Shown here piece after piece: positions 37,432-47,873 of a stretch of 64,000 nucleotides of DNA. Numbering within the stretch: position 1 is the stretch's first letter; every line of letters starts with the position of its first letter. The notes under the pieces are model-generated. The model did no database searches. It was not told the DNA's origin and was given only the letters and a program-made list of their open reading frames with translations. The position numbers were made by a program, and so were the translations under genes. Source of the stretch: Bacteroides sp. M10 (GTDB taxonomy: Bacteria; Bacteroidota; Bacteroidia; Bacteroidales; Bacteroidaceae); contig NZ_CP060488.1 of NCBI RefSeq assembly GCF_014334015.1, positions 2,376,501 to 2,440,500 on the forward strand, given 5' to 3'.

Positions 37432-38543
37432 ATCTTGATGTATATTTTCTTTTTATATAGTATATAACCGATTGCCCAGTTGAGCAGGACAAACAGGATG
37501 GCATAGGCGAGAGAACCACCTTCATTACCGAACACAGGTTGAAGAGTGCTGGCATAAAAAGCCTGTTGCAAAGAGGCGCTTTCTCCCTGATAAGTGATGG
37601 TGATAACACTTAATAAGATGGCGAGCACATCTGCCAACACATAGATAAAGAGGGGATTTACTCCGAAAGATTCGAAGAAATGGCTCCATCTCTTGTATCC
37701 TTTGATGTCAATGATCCATACAAGCAAGGCTAAAAGGCTGGAACCTAATCCGCAAGTGACTAGGACAAAAGTGGGTGACCATATCTTTTTGTTGAGCGGG
37801 CATCCGTAACTAAGCAGGAAACCGGCAAAAGTGAGAATCGTACCGATCAGGAAAAGCCGCTCCAGCTTTTCACGTATATCTTTTACCTCCATCAGTAGTT
37901 TGCCTACGCAGAAACCGATGAGCACGTGTGCAATGGAGGGAATCGTACTTAATAATCCTTCCGGGTCGATGTGATTATCCTGGTACATGTGTGCATCTCC
38001 CAGAATACTACGGTCGACGATGGAAAGTATGTTCGTTTCATTATAGGCAAATCCATTACCGGTGACGAGAATGATAAAGTACCCCACTAATAATGCTACA
38101 ATCAGATAGGGGATATATTTATGCTTGATGAGTAAAGCTATTAAAGCCGATGCGCCGTAGCAGAGGGCAAGTCGCTGCATCACCCCCAAAATACGGATAT
38201 GCGCAAACGGAAGCGGATCGTGGGTGTAGCAAAGTAAGGCGAACCAGTTGATGGCTATTCCGATCAAGAAGATGACAATCGTTCTCTTGATAATCTTCAG
38301 GGCGGCAGGGGTGCTGAATGTGAAGTTATACTTTCTAAGTGAAATGTAGGTGGAGATTCCCATGATAAACATGAAGAAAGGAAAAACCAGATCGGTGGGG
38401 GTAAGACCACTCCATTGAGCATGTGTGAGGGGAGTATATGCATACGTCCATGAACCTGGATTATTCACCAGTATCATTCCTGCGATGGTAATGCCTCGCA
38501 TTACATCGAGTGCCAACAGGCGTTTATTACTTGTTACATTCAT
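37428..38543 (-). CDS. DUF5009 / COG4299 multi-pass membrane protein, probable MurNAc transporter (MurT-like)
   Basis: 371 residues with about ten hydrophobic helices. The N-terminus RLLALDVMRGITIAGMILVNN and LTPTDLVFPFFMFIMG is the hallmark of the family related to heparan-alpha-glucosaminide N-acetyltransferases (NagX, DUF5009). It lies in murT-murK-murQ order with a 4-base overlap to the kinase gene. In Tannerella forsythia a protein in this position was reported as the inner-membrane MurNAc transporter MurT; I rely on memory for that. An acyltransferase role remains possible. Confidence 0.75.
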   Translation of the reverse strand: MNVTSNKRLLALDVMRGITIAGMILVNNPGSWTYAYTPLTHAQWSGLTPTDLVFPFFMFIMGISTYISLRKYNFTFSTPAALKIIKRTIVIFLIGIAINWFALLCYTHDPLPFAHIRILGVMQRLALCYGASALIALLIKHKYIPYLIVALLVGYFIILVTGNGFAYNETNILSIVDRSILGDAHMYQDNHIDPEGLLSTIPSIAHVLIGFCVGKLLMEVKDIREKLERLFLIGTILTFAGFLLSYGCPLNKKIWSPTFVLVTCGLGSSLLALLVWIIDIKGYKRWSHFFESFGVNPLFIYVLADVLAILLSVITITYQGESASLQQAFYASTLQPVFGNEGGSLAYAILFVLLNWAIGYILYKKKIYIKI

Positions 38544-38585
38544 GACTGTTACTTTTTAATGTGTTAAGTTATTCAGTAAGTAAGT

Positions 38586-39869
38586 TCATTGTTTCTTTCC
38601 AAAAGAGTCTTCTAATCGGTTGCGAATCATTAGTGCGGCAATAATACCGGGGAGGGTGCAAATACAAACCCATATAAAGAAATGGGTATATCCGATATGT
38701 TCCTGTATCCATCCTGCCGGCATACCCGGAAGCATCATTCCAAGTGCCATGAAACCGGTTCCGATGGCGTAGTGGGCAGTTTTGTGCTCACCCTCCGCAA
38801 TATAAATCAGATAAAGCATGTAAGCGGTAAAGCCGAAGCCATACCCTAGTTGTTCGATGGCTACGCAACTGGCAATCAGTATTGTATTGTCCGGAGTAGT
38901 GGCTGCCATCCACACATATAATAGGTCGGGAATATTGATGGCTAATGCCATGGGTAATATCCACTTCTTGAAACCGTCACGGGAAACGAGAAAACCGCTG
39001 ATAATTCCTCCCATTAGCAAAGCTATGACACCTATGGTTCCGTAGATCATTCCGACTGTTGCCGTAGATAAAGCCAGTCCTCCTTTTTCAGCGGTATCCA
39101 ATAGAAAGGGAGAAGCTATTTTGGCTAGCTGCGATTCTCCCAATCGGTAGGTGAGCAGGAAAAAGAACATGAGACCCAGGTGTTTCTTTTTGAAGAAAGT
39201 GACAAAAGTCAGGAGAAAGTCTTCTAATAGCTTACCTGCCGTGAGTCCGGGACGTTTGACATCGGAATCGGGATGGGGGAGGATAAAGCGATGGTACAAA
39301 GTAAGAGCTAGGAATAATCCAGCCAGGAGGTAAAAAGTGATGCTCCATGCCAGAGGTATATTGCCTTGAGAGGTTTCCAACCATCCTGCCAGCATGACGA
39401 GAATTCCTTGCCCAAAAATATTGGCGAGTCGGTAGAATGTGTTTCGGATGCCTACAAAGAAAGATTGTTCCTTGTTGTTGAGGCCGAGCATATAAAAACC
39501 GTCTGCTGCGATGTCATGCGTAGCCGAACTGAATGCCAATAACCAAAAGAAAGCAAGAGTGAATTGTACGTAATGTGCCGTTGGGATAAAAAAGGCGATG
39601 CCTGCAAATCCGGCGGCGATGAACCCTTGCATGGCGATAATCCAGGAACGTTTCGTTTTTACCAGATCGACGAATGGACTCCATAACGGTTTGATAGTCC
39701 AGGGAAGATAAAGCCAGGAAGTGTATAAAGCTATTTCGGTATTGGATAATCCCAGACGTTTGTACATGATGACGGCAATAGTCATTACCGCTACATAAGG
39801 CAATCCTTCTGCAAAATAGAGGGTTGGAATCCAACTCCAGGGATTTCTTTTTATAGTGGGTGTTGTCAT
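38586..39869 (-). CDS. ampG: AmpG-like muropeptide MFS permease
   Basis: 427 residues, about 12 transmembrane helices. The N-terminus NPWSWIPTLYFAEGLPYVAVM and following YTSWLYLPWTIKPLWSPFVD match the AmpG branch of the MFS, which imports GlcNAc-anhydroMurNAc peptides from the periplasm. It is 42 bases from the DUF5009 gene downstream and 15 from the SpoIID-like gene upstream, inside the cell-wall salvage cluster, which supports the assignment. Confidence 0.87.
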   Translation of the reverse strand: MTTPTIKRNPWSWIPTLYFAEGLPYVAVMTIAVIMYKRLGLSNTEIALYTSWLYLPWTIKPLWSPFVDLVKTKRSWIIAMQGFIAAGFAGIAFFIPTAHYVQFTLAFFWLLAFSSATHDIAADGFYMLGLNNKEQSFFVGIRNTFYRLANIFGQGILVMLAGWLETSQGNIPLAWSITFYLLAGLFLALTLYHRFILPHPDSDVKRPGLTAGKLLEDFLLTFVTFFKKKHLGLMFFFLLTYRLGESQLAKIASPFLLDTAEKGGLALSTATVGMIYGTIGVIALLMGGIISGFLVSRDGFKKWILPMALAINIPDLLYVWMAATTPDNTILIASCVAIEQLGYGFGFTAYMLYLIYIAEGEHKTAHYAIGTGFMALGMMLPGMPAGWIQEHIGYTHFFIWVCICTLPGIIAALMIRNRLEDSFGKKQ

Positions 39870-39884
39870 GGCATTCGTTCGATT

Positions 39885-41216
39885 TTATTTATATTGTTTT
39901 TCAAGTGTACTACCGGGGTAATAGTGGGATAGTATTTCTTCATACTTATAACCTTGTTCTCCCATCACGGCGGCACCGATTTGGCAAAGTCCCACTCCGT
40001 GTCCCCAGCCGGCTCCGGTGAGGATAAATCGGGAAGGGAGTTCATTTCCGTACTCCTTGTCTACTACAAAAGCGGAACTGTAAAGATGGGAAGTCGATAG
40101 AGTACGGCGTATCTCCAACTCTTTTCCAATGATGAGTGTCCGTAAGGTTCCTACAATCTTTAGCCGGACAAGACGTCCGGATGTTCCCCGTTCTACAGGA
40201 ATTAAATCAATGATTTGTCCGAAATCAATCCCTGAACGTTGATGAATCAGTTCTGAAAGCTCCTGTTGCGAATAACTGACTTTCCAACGATAGAAGTCTG
40301 CTGTTTCCTGATCGTAGTTGTTTAGTACTTGACTTAGGATTTTCTTATCCTGCGTGTTACAGAAAGCAACAGGCGAGGTACGTATCCATTTATCAGCTTC
40401 CGTCTCTATGGTCAAATCGGGAAGTTGTTTTTCAGTCTTGCTATCCCGTTGTCTGATTAGATAAGGGTGCTTAACGTTTTCCCAACAATTTTGGAACTCT
40501 TCAAAAGCTCCGCCACAACATTTAGAGAAACGGGCATCACAAATCGCTCCTTTATACATCAGTACTTCCCCCCGCGTGGCAGAGACTGCTTCGATGGCTT
40601 GTGGTGTTGAGGCTCGTGTAATTCCCTGATAACGTTGGCAATGATCGTCGGCACATACATCGAAATTCTTATGTGCTTCATGGTCATACCATTTTATAAA
40701 TTGAGAATTGAGAATTGAAAATTGAGAATTGGCCGCGCTGTTTGACGGCATCGTCTTTTTTAATTTATCATTCTCAATTCTCAATTTATTAAGTAACCAG
40801 CTTCGGGAAATGACGGCGTGAGCCTTTAGTAATTCTAAAGAAGCTGTTGCGCTCATTTCTGATGAAATTACGCTGGTGAGATATTCTTCAATGGCAATCA
40901 CATTGATGGCGGTTAGTTGTTCTCCTTCGATGATGATCTTTAATTCCCCTTTGAATTTCTGGATTTCTTTGCGTTCCCAATGGAAGTTGATTCCGATGGT
41001 TACATTTTTTAGTTCAAAGAAAGTATGTGTACCTTGTTGGGGAGTGAAAGATAATTCGTCGTACTCTTTTTCTTGCCACCGGATCTTTCCATTCTGATAA
41101 ATAGCTTTCTGTGTTCCGGCAATTTCCGTCCCGACAGAAGAGATAAATTTTATAGGGAAAGAGAATTCAATCTCTTTCCCGGAAAGAATACCAACTGCTA
41201 TTTGAGGCTCTGTCAT
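39885..41216 (-). CDS. SpoIID/LytB-domain protein carrying an in-frame repeat insertion
   Basis: 443 residues. Residues about 90-430 are the SpoIID domain ([52 protein letters not shown]), a family that includes lytic transglycosylases acting on denuded glycan strands. There is no clear N-terminal signal peptide, so localisation is uncertain. The segment 143-174 ([11 protein letters not shown]...[11 protein letters not shown]) has no place in the fold and is encoded by an AATTGAGAATTG-type inverted repeat. The start overlaps the stop of the glycosyltransferase fusion gene by 4 bases. Its place among murQ/murK/ampG suggests a part in peptidoglycan turnover. Confidence 0.82.
   Translation of the reverse strand: MTEPQIAVGILSGKEIEFSFPIKFISSVGTEIAGTQKAIYQNGKIRWQEKEYDELSFTPQQGTHTFFELKNVTIGINFHWERKEIQKFKGELKIIIEGEQLTAINVIAIEEYLTSVISSEMSATASLELLKAHAVISRSWLLNKLRIENDKLKKTMPSNSAANSQFSILNSQFIKWYDHEAHKNFDVCADDHCQRYQGITRASTPQAIEAVSATRGEVLMYKGAICDARFSKCCGGAFEEFQNCWENVKHPYLIRQRDSKTEKQLPDLTIETEADKWIRTSPVAFCNTQDKKILSQVLNNYDQETADFYRWKVSYSQQELSELIHQRSGIDFGQIIDLIPVERGTSGRLVRLKIVGTLRTLIIGKELEIRRTLSTSHLYSSAFVVDKEYGNELPSRFILTGAGWGHGVGLCQIGAAVMGEQGYKYEEILSHYYPGSTLEKQYK
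40696..40789. repeat. AATTGAGAATTG-type inverted repeat inserted in the SpoIID-like gene
   Basis: AAATTGAGAATTGAGAATTG (40698-40717) faces CATTCTCAATTCTCAATTT (40769-40787), with ATAAATTGAG at both outer edges. The left arm has a further direct copy (ATTGAGAATTG). The 94-bp block lies wholly inside the coding sequence and leaves the frame open, adding about 32 residues. It looks like a small non-autonomous repeat or MITE. Confidence 0.75.
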
Positions 41217-43678
41217 AAGGCGGCTTTAATGCGTTCTATTATTTCTTGTAGTTTTTCTTTAGATATGGATACTTCCTGATAGATATCATATACCTTTTCA
41301 GGAGTCAGTTTCTCCATATCCTCTTCACGTACTATAGGGAATATGCCGTTCATTTCAGCAATAGCAGGACTGATGAGAATTTGTTCGTCTCCTTTTGCGT
41401 AATAGCAGTCAGGACGATGCTTGCTGCGTAAGAAGATCATACAATTGTAAGGGTGTTCGGCCACTGACTCAAATTCATCGTCGTAGCACTCTCCAAAATC
41501 CTCTTTGGTGCGTTCCAGACCATACCAGGCAAGAATATTCATCATCGGTTCTTTTCCGTTATCCTTGGTAGCTAAGATGTCGTAAATCAGATGGAAGGTT
41601 TTCGACATTGTTTTCTTATTTTCCGCCTGAATCCTGATGAAACTGCACGGGAAATCTTTATAACTAATTTGCACCTTGTCGTTATCTATTAATTCCATGC
41701 GATCGTAATATGCTCCCTGTATACTTTCCTCTTTACTGCAAGCTTGAAAATGGGCATGATCGGGAGCGGAAGCTCCACACTCCGGTCCATTATACAAAAG
41801 AAAGTATTCTTCCATTATGTCGGTGAGTTCTAGCATATCTTTAAAACGCCCGGCTATGGATTGCGATGTGTGTTCCTTATCTACAATTGTAAAGTGGTGT
41901 TTAAATATGGGATATGGATTAACCAGTATCTGATAATTCCCATAACTGATGAACTCTTGTTCCTGCGGTCGGTTTGTTTGGCAGAGGAAGCAAGGCCGTG
42001 AGTGAATAGAGACAGTATCTGTCTGTGCGGCAGCCGAAAGAATGCGCTTCGGATTAAGAAATAACTGCGCACCTAAACATTTGTGACCAAACCATTTAGA
42101 TATTTTTATTGTTTGTGACTGATACTGTTCCAGTGCTTGGTAATTCTCTTTGGCAAGTTCCCAAGAAAGGGTTTGCTTTTGAAATAACTGTTCGATTTTT
42201 TGCTGAAATTTCTCTAAGGTCGTTTCTTTTTGTAGGATGCGCTGTTCCAATTCCCACGTACGAAGTCGGTCTTTATATAGATTATTCTGGTTGATTTTCT
42301 CAACAGGCAGTGCGGCATCCGAGTTGCCGTCCCAACGGCGGCAAAGGTAAATCACGTCGTATATTCTGCCTATCTGATAATCGTGTGAAATTTTCAATCC
42401 AAGGGCATAATCTTCTCCATAGCTTGTGTTCGGGACTTTGATTTCCCGAAGAATGGGCGTGTAGAATGCACGGGGAGCTCCCAGGCCGTTGATACGTAAT
42501 GCATTATTTCGTCCGTTGTCGGGCGTCCATTCCTTATGATCGATGATGCCGGGGGCAATTTCCTGCATATCAAAGTTAGTCATCATATAAGTGCCGATTA
42601 CCATTGCACATTTCTGTTTATAGAAAGTATCAATGATGATTTGCAGACTATGTTCGTCTTTATACACGTCATCGCTATCAAGTTGGACGGCAAACTTTCC
42701 GCATTTCTCGTGATGGATGCCTATGTTCCAACATCCGCCTATACCAAGGTCGTCTCTTTCGGGAATGACGTGAATCAACCGCTTGTCCGAACTAAGTTCA
42801 TGGAGAACTTCACTGGTTCCGTCTGTCGAATGATTGTCGATGACAATGACATTGAACGGAAAGGTCGTTTGCTGGTCCAGTGCCGAGCGTACGGCATCTT
42901 TGACTGTGCGAATACGGTTGCGTACGGGTATAATGACAGAAGCTTCATACTCAAAAGTGTGGGAAGAGAAGTCTACGGGACGGAAGATAGGATAAAGATA
43001 TCCGCCAATTTCCTTCAAATGGTTGGTGCATGCCTGTTCCATTTCAATCTGTACCTGACGGTTTTTAGGGTCTACATAATCGAACTGCTTCTCACCGCTT
43101 TTCCGCTTGTCGCTTTCTACTTCGGTATATAGATATTCGTTGATATGTACCAGTTTGCTCTTTTGGGATATTTTGAGTCTCAAATCATACAAGCCTGCAT
43201 ATTGATATTCCTCTTCCGTATTTTCTATAACTTCCTTGAATGCGTTGGCATTGAACAGTAATACCGAGCCGAAATTGAAGTCGTCACGCAGGCTGCCGGG
43301 TTGGTAATCAATGACCGGAGCAGGTTTTTGCACACCGTCCATCTGTTGGTAATGGTCTGCATATGCCATGCCAGCATGGGTCATTTCCATTACTTGAACC
43401 ATTCTTTCAAGAGCGAACATGCCTATTTTTAGTGCGGTGCGTTTGGTATAAAGTAAAGTATATGCTTTATCAGAATGTTCTGCAATAGCCCGCATCGCTT
43501 GTGTAGACTGCATTTTCTCTACAGAAATGAGTTCGCATCCGGGAATACAGACATTGGTAATTGGTGATGCCAATAAATAAATTTTGTCTACCAGCGTCGA
43601 TGCACGTAACTCCTTAACTGTTTGCACAGTTTCTTCCAACCGGCTGAAAGGAAGAAAACAGTTGATTGTTGTTTTCAT
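41213..43678 (-). CDS. Fusion of a family 2 glycosyltransferase and a HIT-type nucleotidylyltransferase domain
   Basis: 821 residues from the ATG at 43678. Residues 1-235 are a divergent glycosyltransferase-like region. Residues about 244-460 are a GT2 domain: [32 protein letters not shown] and the metal-binding LDSDD (333-337). A charged linker, probably coiled coil (466-525), leads to a HIT-superfamily domain (about 550-800, DUF4922-like) with CFLC (563-566) and the active-site HAHFQ (641-645). HIT domains of this type are related to galactose-1-phosphate uridylyltransferase and ADP-sugar or Ap4A phosphorylases. The domain pair suggests linked sugar-nucleotide formation and transfer; the substrate is unknown. 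It overlaps the symporter gene in a TAATG junction and the SpoIID-like gene by 4 bases. Confidence 0.83.
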   Translation of the reverse strand: MKTTINCFLPFSRLEETVQTVKELRASTLVDKIYLLASPITNVCIPGCELISVEKMQSTQAMRAIAEHSDKAYTLLYTKRTALKIGMFALERMVQVMEMTHAGMAYADHYQQMDGVQKPAPVIDYQPGSLRDDFNFGSVLLFNANAFKEVIENTEEEYQYAGLYDLRLKISQKSKLVHINEYLYTEVESDKRKSGEKQFDYVDPKNRQVQIEMEQACTNHLKEIGGYLYPIFRPVDFSSHTFEYEASVIIPVRNRIRTVKDAVRSALDQQTTFPFNVIVIDNHSTDGTSEVLHELSSDKRLIHVIPERDDLGIGGCWNIGIHHEKCGKFAVQLDSDDVYKDEHSLQIIIDTFYKQKCAMVIGTYMMTNFDMQEIAPGIIDHKEWTPDNGRNNALRINGLGAPRAFYTPILREIKVPNTSYGEDYALGLKISHDYQIGRIYDVIYLCRRWDGNSDAALPVEKINQNNLYKDRLRTWELEQRILQKETTLEKFQQKIEQLFQKQTLSWELAKENYQALEQYQSQTIKISKWFGHKCLGAQLFLNPKRILSAAAQTDTVSIHSRPCFLCQTNRPQEQEFISYGNYQILVNPYPIFKHHFTIVDKEHTSQSIAGRFKDMLELTDIMEEYFLLYNGPECGASAPDHAHFQACSKEESIQGAYYDRMELIDNDKVQISYKDFPCSFIRIQAENKKTMSKTFHLIYDILATKDNGKEPMMNILAWYGLERTKEDFGECYDDEFESVAEHPYNCMIFLRSKHRPDCYYAKGDEQILISPAIAEMNGIFPIVREEDMEKLTPEKVYDIYQEVSISKEKLQEIIERIKAAL

Positions 43679-45171
43679 TATTTTACTTCTTGTTTTGTAG
43701 TATGAGTTGTGTAAGATGTTTCTTTGTCTTGTCTTTTGATGAACAAACAAAGTCCAAGGAATGTGAACAGGGCATTGATTATCAACAACTCGTAACTAAT
43801 TTGGTAACCGTTGAACCATGCTTCCGAATTTCTTTGTAGGATATAGCAAAGAATAGGAGAAGCGATAGCTACCAACGGAATATATTTATCATAAACTTGT
43901 TTCTTGGTGAAGATGCCGAAAGCGAACAGCCCTAAGATAGGACCATACGTATAACTGGCCAGTGTGTAAATCGCATCAATCACACTGGTGTTGTTCAGCA
44001 AATTGAATACGAAAATGACTGCCCCCATCACAACTGCCATACCGATATGTACATGTTTGCGTATCTTGCTAAGTGCCGCATCTCCTTTTCTCTGTGCATG
44101 TAAAATATCTACGGTGAAAGAAGTAGTCAGTGCTGTCAAGGCAGAACCCGCCGCAGAATAGGCGGAGGCTATCAGCCCGATAATGAATAATATTCCGACT
44201 ATGCCGGGAAAATAATTTCCGGTAGCGATCATCGGAAATAACTCATCGCTTTTTCCCGGATTCTCGATGCCTTGCTGTGCTGTAAACGTATATAGGAGTA
44301 CTCCCAGCATCAGAAAAAGCAGAATAACAAAGAACTGTGAGATTCCACTGGTAATCATATTCTTCTGCGAATCCCGGAAGTTTTTGCAGCTAAGGTTGCG
44401 CTGCATCATATCCTGGTCGAGTCCGTTCATGGCAATAACGGTGAATACACCTGCCAGGAATTGCTTGAAGAAATATCGCTTGTCATTGACATCGTCAAAA
44501 AAGAATGTCTTGGAAAAGTCACTATCTGAAATCGTACTAACCAGACCACTGAAATTCAGATGCAGACTGGAAGCAATATAATAGATGCAAAGTACAACCG
44601 ACACTACGAGGCAGAATGTTTTTAGAACATCCGTCCATATCAATGATTTCACTCCACCACGGAAAGTGTAAAGCCATACGATAAATACCGTAAGGATCAC
44701 ATTCAACAGGAATGGAAGATGGAAAGGTTCGAAGATAAGAAACTGCAATGTCAGACATACGAGAAAGAGCCGAACGGCTGCCCCTAACATCTTTGAAATG
44801 AAAAAGAACCATGCTCCCGTCTGGTAGGAGGAGCTTCCGAACCTGTTCTCCAGATATTCATAAATGGAAACCAGGTTCATACGATAAAAGAGAGGAACGA
44901 GTACAAATGCAATGATAATTTGTCCTACTATGAATCCTAGCACCATCTGCAGGTAAGAAAAGCTGCTTGCCTGTACCATGCCCGGAACGGAAACGAAAGT
45001 GACTCCGGAAATGGTGGAACCGATCATGGCAAAGGCAACGATATACCAGGCTGATTTACGGTTTCCTACAAAGAATCCTTCATTGTCGGCTTTGCGTCCT
45101 GCTATATAAGAGATAGTGAACAGGATGATAAAGTATGCCACAATAGTAATAGATATAACGGCTGGACTCAT
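43678..45171 (-). CDS. Sodium:solute symporter (SSS family)
   Basis: 497 residues, about 13 transmembrane helices. The N-terminal [44 protein letters not shown] is the classical SSS signature, followed by [24 protein letters not shown], the sodium-site region of helix 8. It is the first gene of the cell-wall salvage unit, with a promoter box 57 bases upstream, and its stop overlaps the next start (TAATG). A salvaged amino sugar or sialic-acid-like sugar would fit the context, but SSS substrate specificity cannot be read from sequence. Confidence 0.9.
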   Translation of the reverse strand: MSPAVISITIVAYFIILFTISYIAGRKADNEGFFVGNRKSAWYIVAFAMIGSTISGVTFVSVPGMVQASSFSYLQMVLGFIVGQIIIAFVLVPLFYRMNLVSIYEYLENRFGSSSYQTGAWFFFISKMLGAAVRLFLVCLTLQFLIFEPFHLPFLLNVILTVFIVWLYTFRGGVKSLIWTDVLKTFCLVVSVVLCIYYIASSLHLNFSGLVSTISDSDFSKTFFFDDVNDKRYFFKQFLAGVFTVIAMNGLDQDMMQRNLSCKNFRDSQKNMITSGISQFFVILLFLMLGVLLYTFTAQQGIENPGKSDELFPMIATGNYFPGIVGILFIIGLIASAYSAAGSALTALTTSFTVDILHAQRKGDAALSKIRKHVHIGMAVVMGAVIFVFNLLNNTSVIDAIYTLASYTYGPILGLFAFGIFTKKQVYDKYIPLVAIASPILCYILQRNSEAWFNGYQISYELLIINALFTFLGLCLFIKRQDKETSYTTHTTKQEVK

Positions 45172-45227
45172 ATCTGCTGTTTAAATTCGTTTGAGGATGA
45201 ATATCCGGAACTTGTTTACTTTGCCTA

Positions 45228-45235
45228 CAAATGTA
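45228..45235 (-). promoter_or_regulatory. -7 box of the cell-wall salvage operon, within a small dyad
   Basis: TACATTTG on the minus strand matches TAnnTTTG. It overlaps CCTACAAATGTAGG (45225-45238 region), a short perfect dyad that could hide or expose the promoter. Confidence 0.55.
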
Positions 45236-45262
45236 GGGAATTTATCATAGATATGCATACTC

Positions 45263-46537
45263 TTACATATCTTTTATTCCGGGTGTGCCTCCGGTCGCAT
45301 GTTTTGATGAATGCCAATTCTTATTGAGAGAGGATAACTCCGGGGATTTCTTTTCGAGTGAAACGCCGGTTGTCTTTTCTGATGTATGCATCTCATCTCT
45401 GAAACAGCAGGTGTCAAAAGTATGCCCTGCTGCTGTCTCTTTACTGCTTGAAAGTGCCAGATAACCTCCATCATTGCTTAAAGCGGGGAAGTTGGGTATC
45501 GTAACCAGAGTTTCTCCTCCGACTTTATGCTTTTGAACTACCTTGTTGAAGTATTTGGTGAAACAAAGATACCCTTTGGACGGAATATTAAGAGGGATGG
45601 AAGCATCCTCCTTTTGAAGGGTAGTAGTACTGTATATTGTACCATCTTTATACATCTTATATAGATAGAGGGCTGGTACGCTGATTGTTGTTTCGGTCGG
45701 ATTATAGATTTCTATATATTCTGCGCCATCACTCGCATTATCATACATTATTTCATTGAAAAGAAGCATGCCTCTCACATCTTCCGGTAATTCGGGTGTA
45801 TTCGGATTATCCGGTATATCTGTTCCGGGTTCTTCAGGTGTTCCGTCGGGCGTGGTGGTCGTTTCTGCGTCATTAGACAATCGTATGTGGTGAAATGTGA
45901 ATCCTTTGCAACGAGTTTTGGTATAGATGCAGTATATACCGCAGCAGAAGGAAGCTGGTATCTCTATATTTTTCACTTGCTTCTCTTTTACATATTCATT
46001 CTCGGATTCGAGACGTGTCCAAAAGGTCCAGTAACCGTTATTGTCACATTCTACTTTGACAGATAGCTTCGGTGAATTATTACCTTTCATCAGTTCTCTG
46101 CCTGAAGCCAGTAATTTGGAACCGTCTTCATTTTGGCGGTAAAGAGCTACATTATCTTTGGAGCCTCCTATCTGAATATAATAACCGTTTAGTTTACCGG
46201 AAAGCACATTGGAGGAAGAGGTTAGATAAAACCGTGCATAATTGTTGGCGGAAGGATTGAAGGTGAGGTGAACTCCAAATTCCCAACGGGTATTCTTCAC
46301 CGAAGTGGACGGTATAGTGATATAAGCTGTTCCGGCATCTTCTTGTGGATCATTCAGATGAACTCCTTCTTTAGAATTGATGGTGAACTTATCAGTTTCT
46401 CCTTCCCAGGGAAGTTCGGAAGTAGCTGTGTCTTCTCCTTCTGAATCTCCTTTTTCTTCGTCATCAGCAGGAAGTGAACAATGATAGAATAACATCATAA
46501 AGAGACTAAGGAAAGCAAATGCTTTGTAAACTTTCAT
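45263..46537 (-). CDS. Lamin-tail-domain lipoprotein
   Basis: The ATG at 46537 gives MKVYKAFAFLSLFMMLFYHC, a lipoprotein signal with Cys20; 424 residues. After an acidic linker the region about 45-225 is beta-rich and concanavalin-like (WEFGVHLTFNPSANNYARFYL; WTFWTRLESENEY). A Pro/Thr-rich hinge (about 228-252) leads to a C-terminal lamin-tail (LTD) fold (about 255-420: LLFNEIMYDNASDGAEYIEIYNPTETTISV; SKGYLCFTKYF; GVSLEKKSPE). LTD domains in bacterial secreted proteins often accompany nucleases or act as surface adhesion modules. No catalytic domain is evident here. It has its own promoter box, so it is a single-gene unit. Confidence 0.75.
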   Translation of the reverse strand: MKVYKAFAFLSLFMMLFYHCSLPADDEEKGDSEGEDTATSELPWEGETDKFTINSKEGVHLNDPQEDAGTAYITIPSTSVKNTRWEFGVHLTFNPSANNYARFYLTSSSNVLSGKLNGYYIQIGGSKDNVALYRQNEDGSKLLASGRELMKGNNSPKLSVKVECDNNGYWTFWTRLESENEYVKEKQVKNIEIPASFCCGIYCIYTKTRCKGFTFHHIRLSNDAETTTTPDGTPEEPGTDIPDNPNTPELPEDVRGMLLFNEIMYDNASDGAEYIEIYNPTETTISVPALYLYKMYKDGTIYSTTTLQKEDASIPLNIPSKGYLCFTKYFNKVVQKHKVGGETLVTIPNFPALSNDGGYLALSSSKETAAGHTFDTCCFRDEMHTSEKTTGVSLEKKSPELSSLNKNWHSSKHATGGTPGIKDM

Positions 46538-46624
46538 ACGGTTTTGATTTTTAGTTTTTATTTTACCGTATTTGTTTGTGTATAATGCAGAAGCAATTGC
46601 GGTCTGAATATTTGAATGAGTGGG

Positions 46625-46632
46625 CAAAGATA
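46625..46632 (-). promoter_or_regulatory. -7 box for the lamin-tail lipoprotein
   Basis: TATCTTTG on the minus strand, 88 bases upstream of the start at 46537. Confidence 0.5.
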
Positions 46633-46719
46633 AACCTTCTTGCCGGAAAAAGCTTATACTTACAGAAGAAAAGATTGTAATTCTTTTTGTTTTCTATAAA
46701 TGCATGGGAAGAAAACAGT

Positions 46720-46769
46720 AAGGGACTATCCAAAGTCATATTTAATAGATTGACTTTTGATAGTCCCTT
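46720..46769 (-). terminator. Hairpin terminator after the DUF4857 gene
   Basis: AAGGGACTATC with CAAAGTCA (46720-46739) pairs with TGACTTTTGATAGTCCCTT (46751-46769), a stem of about 19 bp with one mismatch. It lies 28 bases past the DUF4857 stop on the minus strand and closes the exporter operon. Confidence 0.65.
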
Positions 46770-46796
46770 GCAACTGTTACATTCAATATGGGAATA

Positions 46797-47831
46797 CTAT
46801 TCGAAACGTGGCATTACATATTTATCAGTATAAGATGTGAAAGTAATACCGGGCATGGAATGAGTAGACGATGCATTCTCTAATTTTTTAATCAATGAAT
46901 AATCGTCAGCATTCAATGCATAATAATTATCAGAGGTTGGAGTAGTTACACGTACCGTCCAATCGAACATATTACCGATGATGGTTAATGCATCCGTTTC
47001 GGGATTGAATACAGGAATTCCTGTTTTCACTACTTCGTATGTCCGGTTCTGCAGTACGTAGAAAGCATTGTTGACATCGGTCATGAACGCAAGTGTTTTC
47101 TTGTTTCTGAACTCTGTCAGATACAGATGTTCCAGTGTCAATCCTTCGGGCAAGGTGATGGCACGAACATACGGACGCCCTTTCACCTGTTTCAGATGAA
47201 ACAGCCGGCGGTCGGCATCCAATAGAAGATAACCTTCGTCATACTCTTTTTTCACCGTAGGATTTCCTACGATCTCCGTTGCCGGGAAACGAAACTCCTT
47301 TTTAGTCATAGCTTCGGTAAACTGAAGACTCTTGTCTTCCTTTACGCTGTTGGAGGCCATGTCGATAAATTCAATTCCTTTGGAGGTGATGCGGAATACG
47401 TCATCCGGCATTTTCAGGTCTACACGTCCTGACATGGATTCCATCAGAGGATAAAGTCCGATAGAAGGCGCATTGATATCCGAAGGAACACTACGGAAGT
47501 TGAAGTTCTCCGTCTGTACCATTTTAGGAGTTACTGCTATCCCTTTAATAGTATCCGGAAAACGCTCATCGGACATCAACTGACGAAAATAAAACATAGG
47601 CAGGATACTGTCGAAAGCTGCTTCCGAATAAATATTACCTGCCAGGTCGCGACGCACACTTCCTTTTCCCTCTTCCTGTCCCATCTGTGCGAAATCGCCA
47701 ATTACGAAACTGTACAGGGTAAAGGGAGTCTTCTCCGGCTTTACGACAAAGAAATTGTAACACCAGGGCAACTGCCAAAGAAGCAGAAAAGCGATGGTTA
47801 CATATAATAATATAGTACTGAAACGTCTCAT
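46797..47831 (-). CDS. DUF4857 membrane-anchored protein
   Basis: 344 residues with one N-terminal hydrophobic helix (about 6-26, TILLYVTIAFLLLWQLPWCYNFF) and a large extracytoplasmic beta-rich domain (EGYLLLDADRRLFHLKQVKGRPYVRAI; LTIIGNMFDWTVRVTTPTSDNYYAL), which looks propeller-like. It resembles DUF4857 proteins of Bacteroidetes. It follows the ABC permease gene by 42 bases on the same strand, so it is probably an accessory of that transporter. Function unknown. Confidence 0.7.
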   Translation of the reverse strand: MRRFSTILLYVTIAFLLLWQLPWCYNFFVVKPEKTPFTLYSFVIGDFAQMGQEEGKGSVRRDLAGNIYSEAAFDSILPMFYFRQLMSDERFPDTIKGIAVTPKMVQTENFNFRSVPSDINAPSIGLYPLMESMSGRVDLKMPDDVFRITSKGIEFIDMASNSVKEDKSLQFTEAMTKKEFRFPATEIVGNPTVKKEYDEGYLLLDADRRLFHLKQVKGRPYVRAITLPEGLTLEHLYLTEFRNKKTLAFMTDVNNAFYVLQNRTYEVVKTGIPVFNPETDALTIIGNMFDWTVRVTTPTSDNYYALNADDYSLIKKLENASSTHSMPGITFTSYTDKYVMPRFE

Positions 47832-47873
47832 TACTCAATCTTTTAATTTTTAGTCTTTAATTTTTAATTGTTC

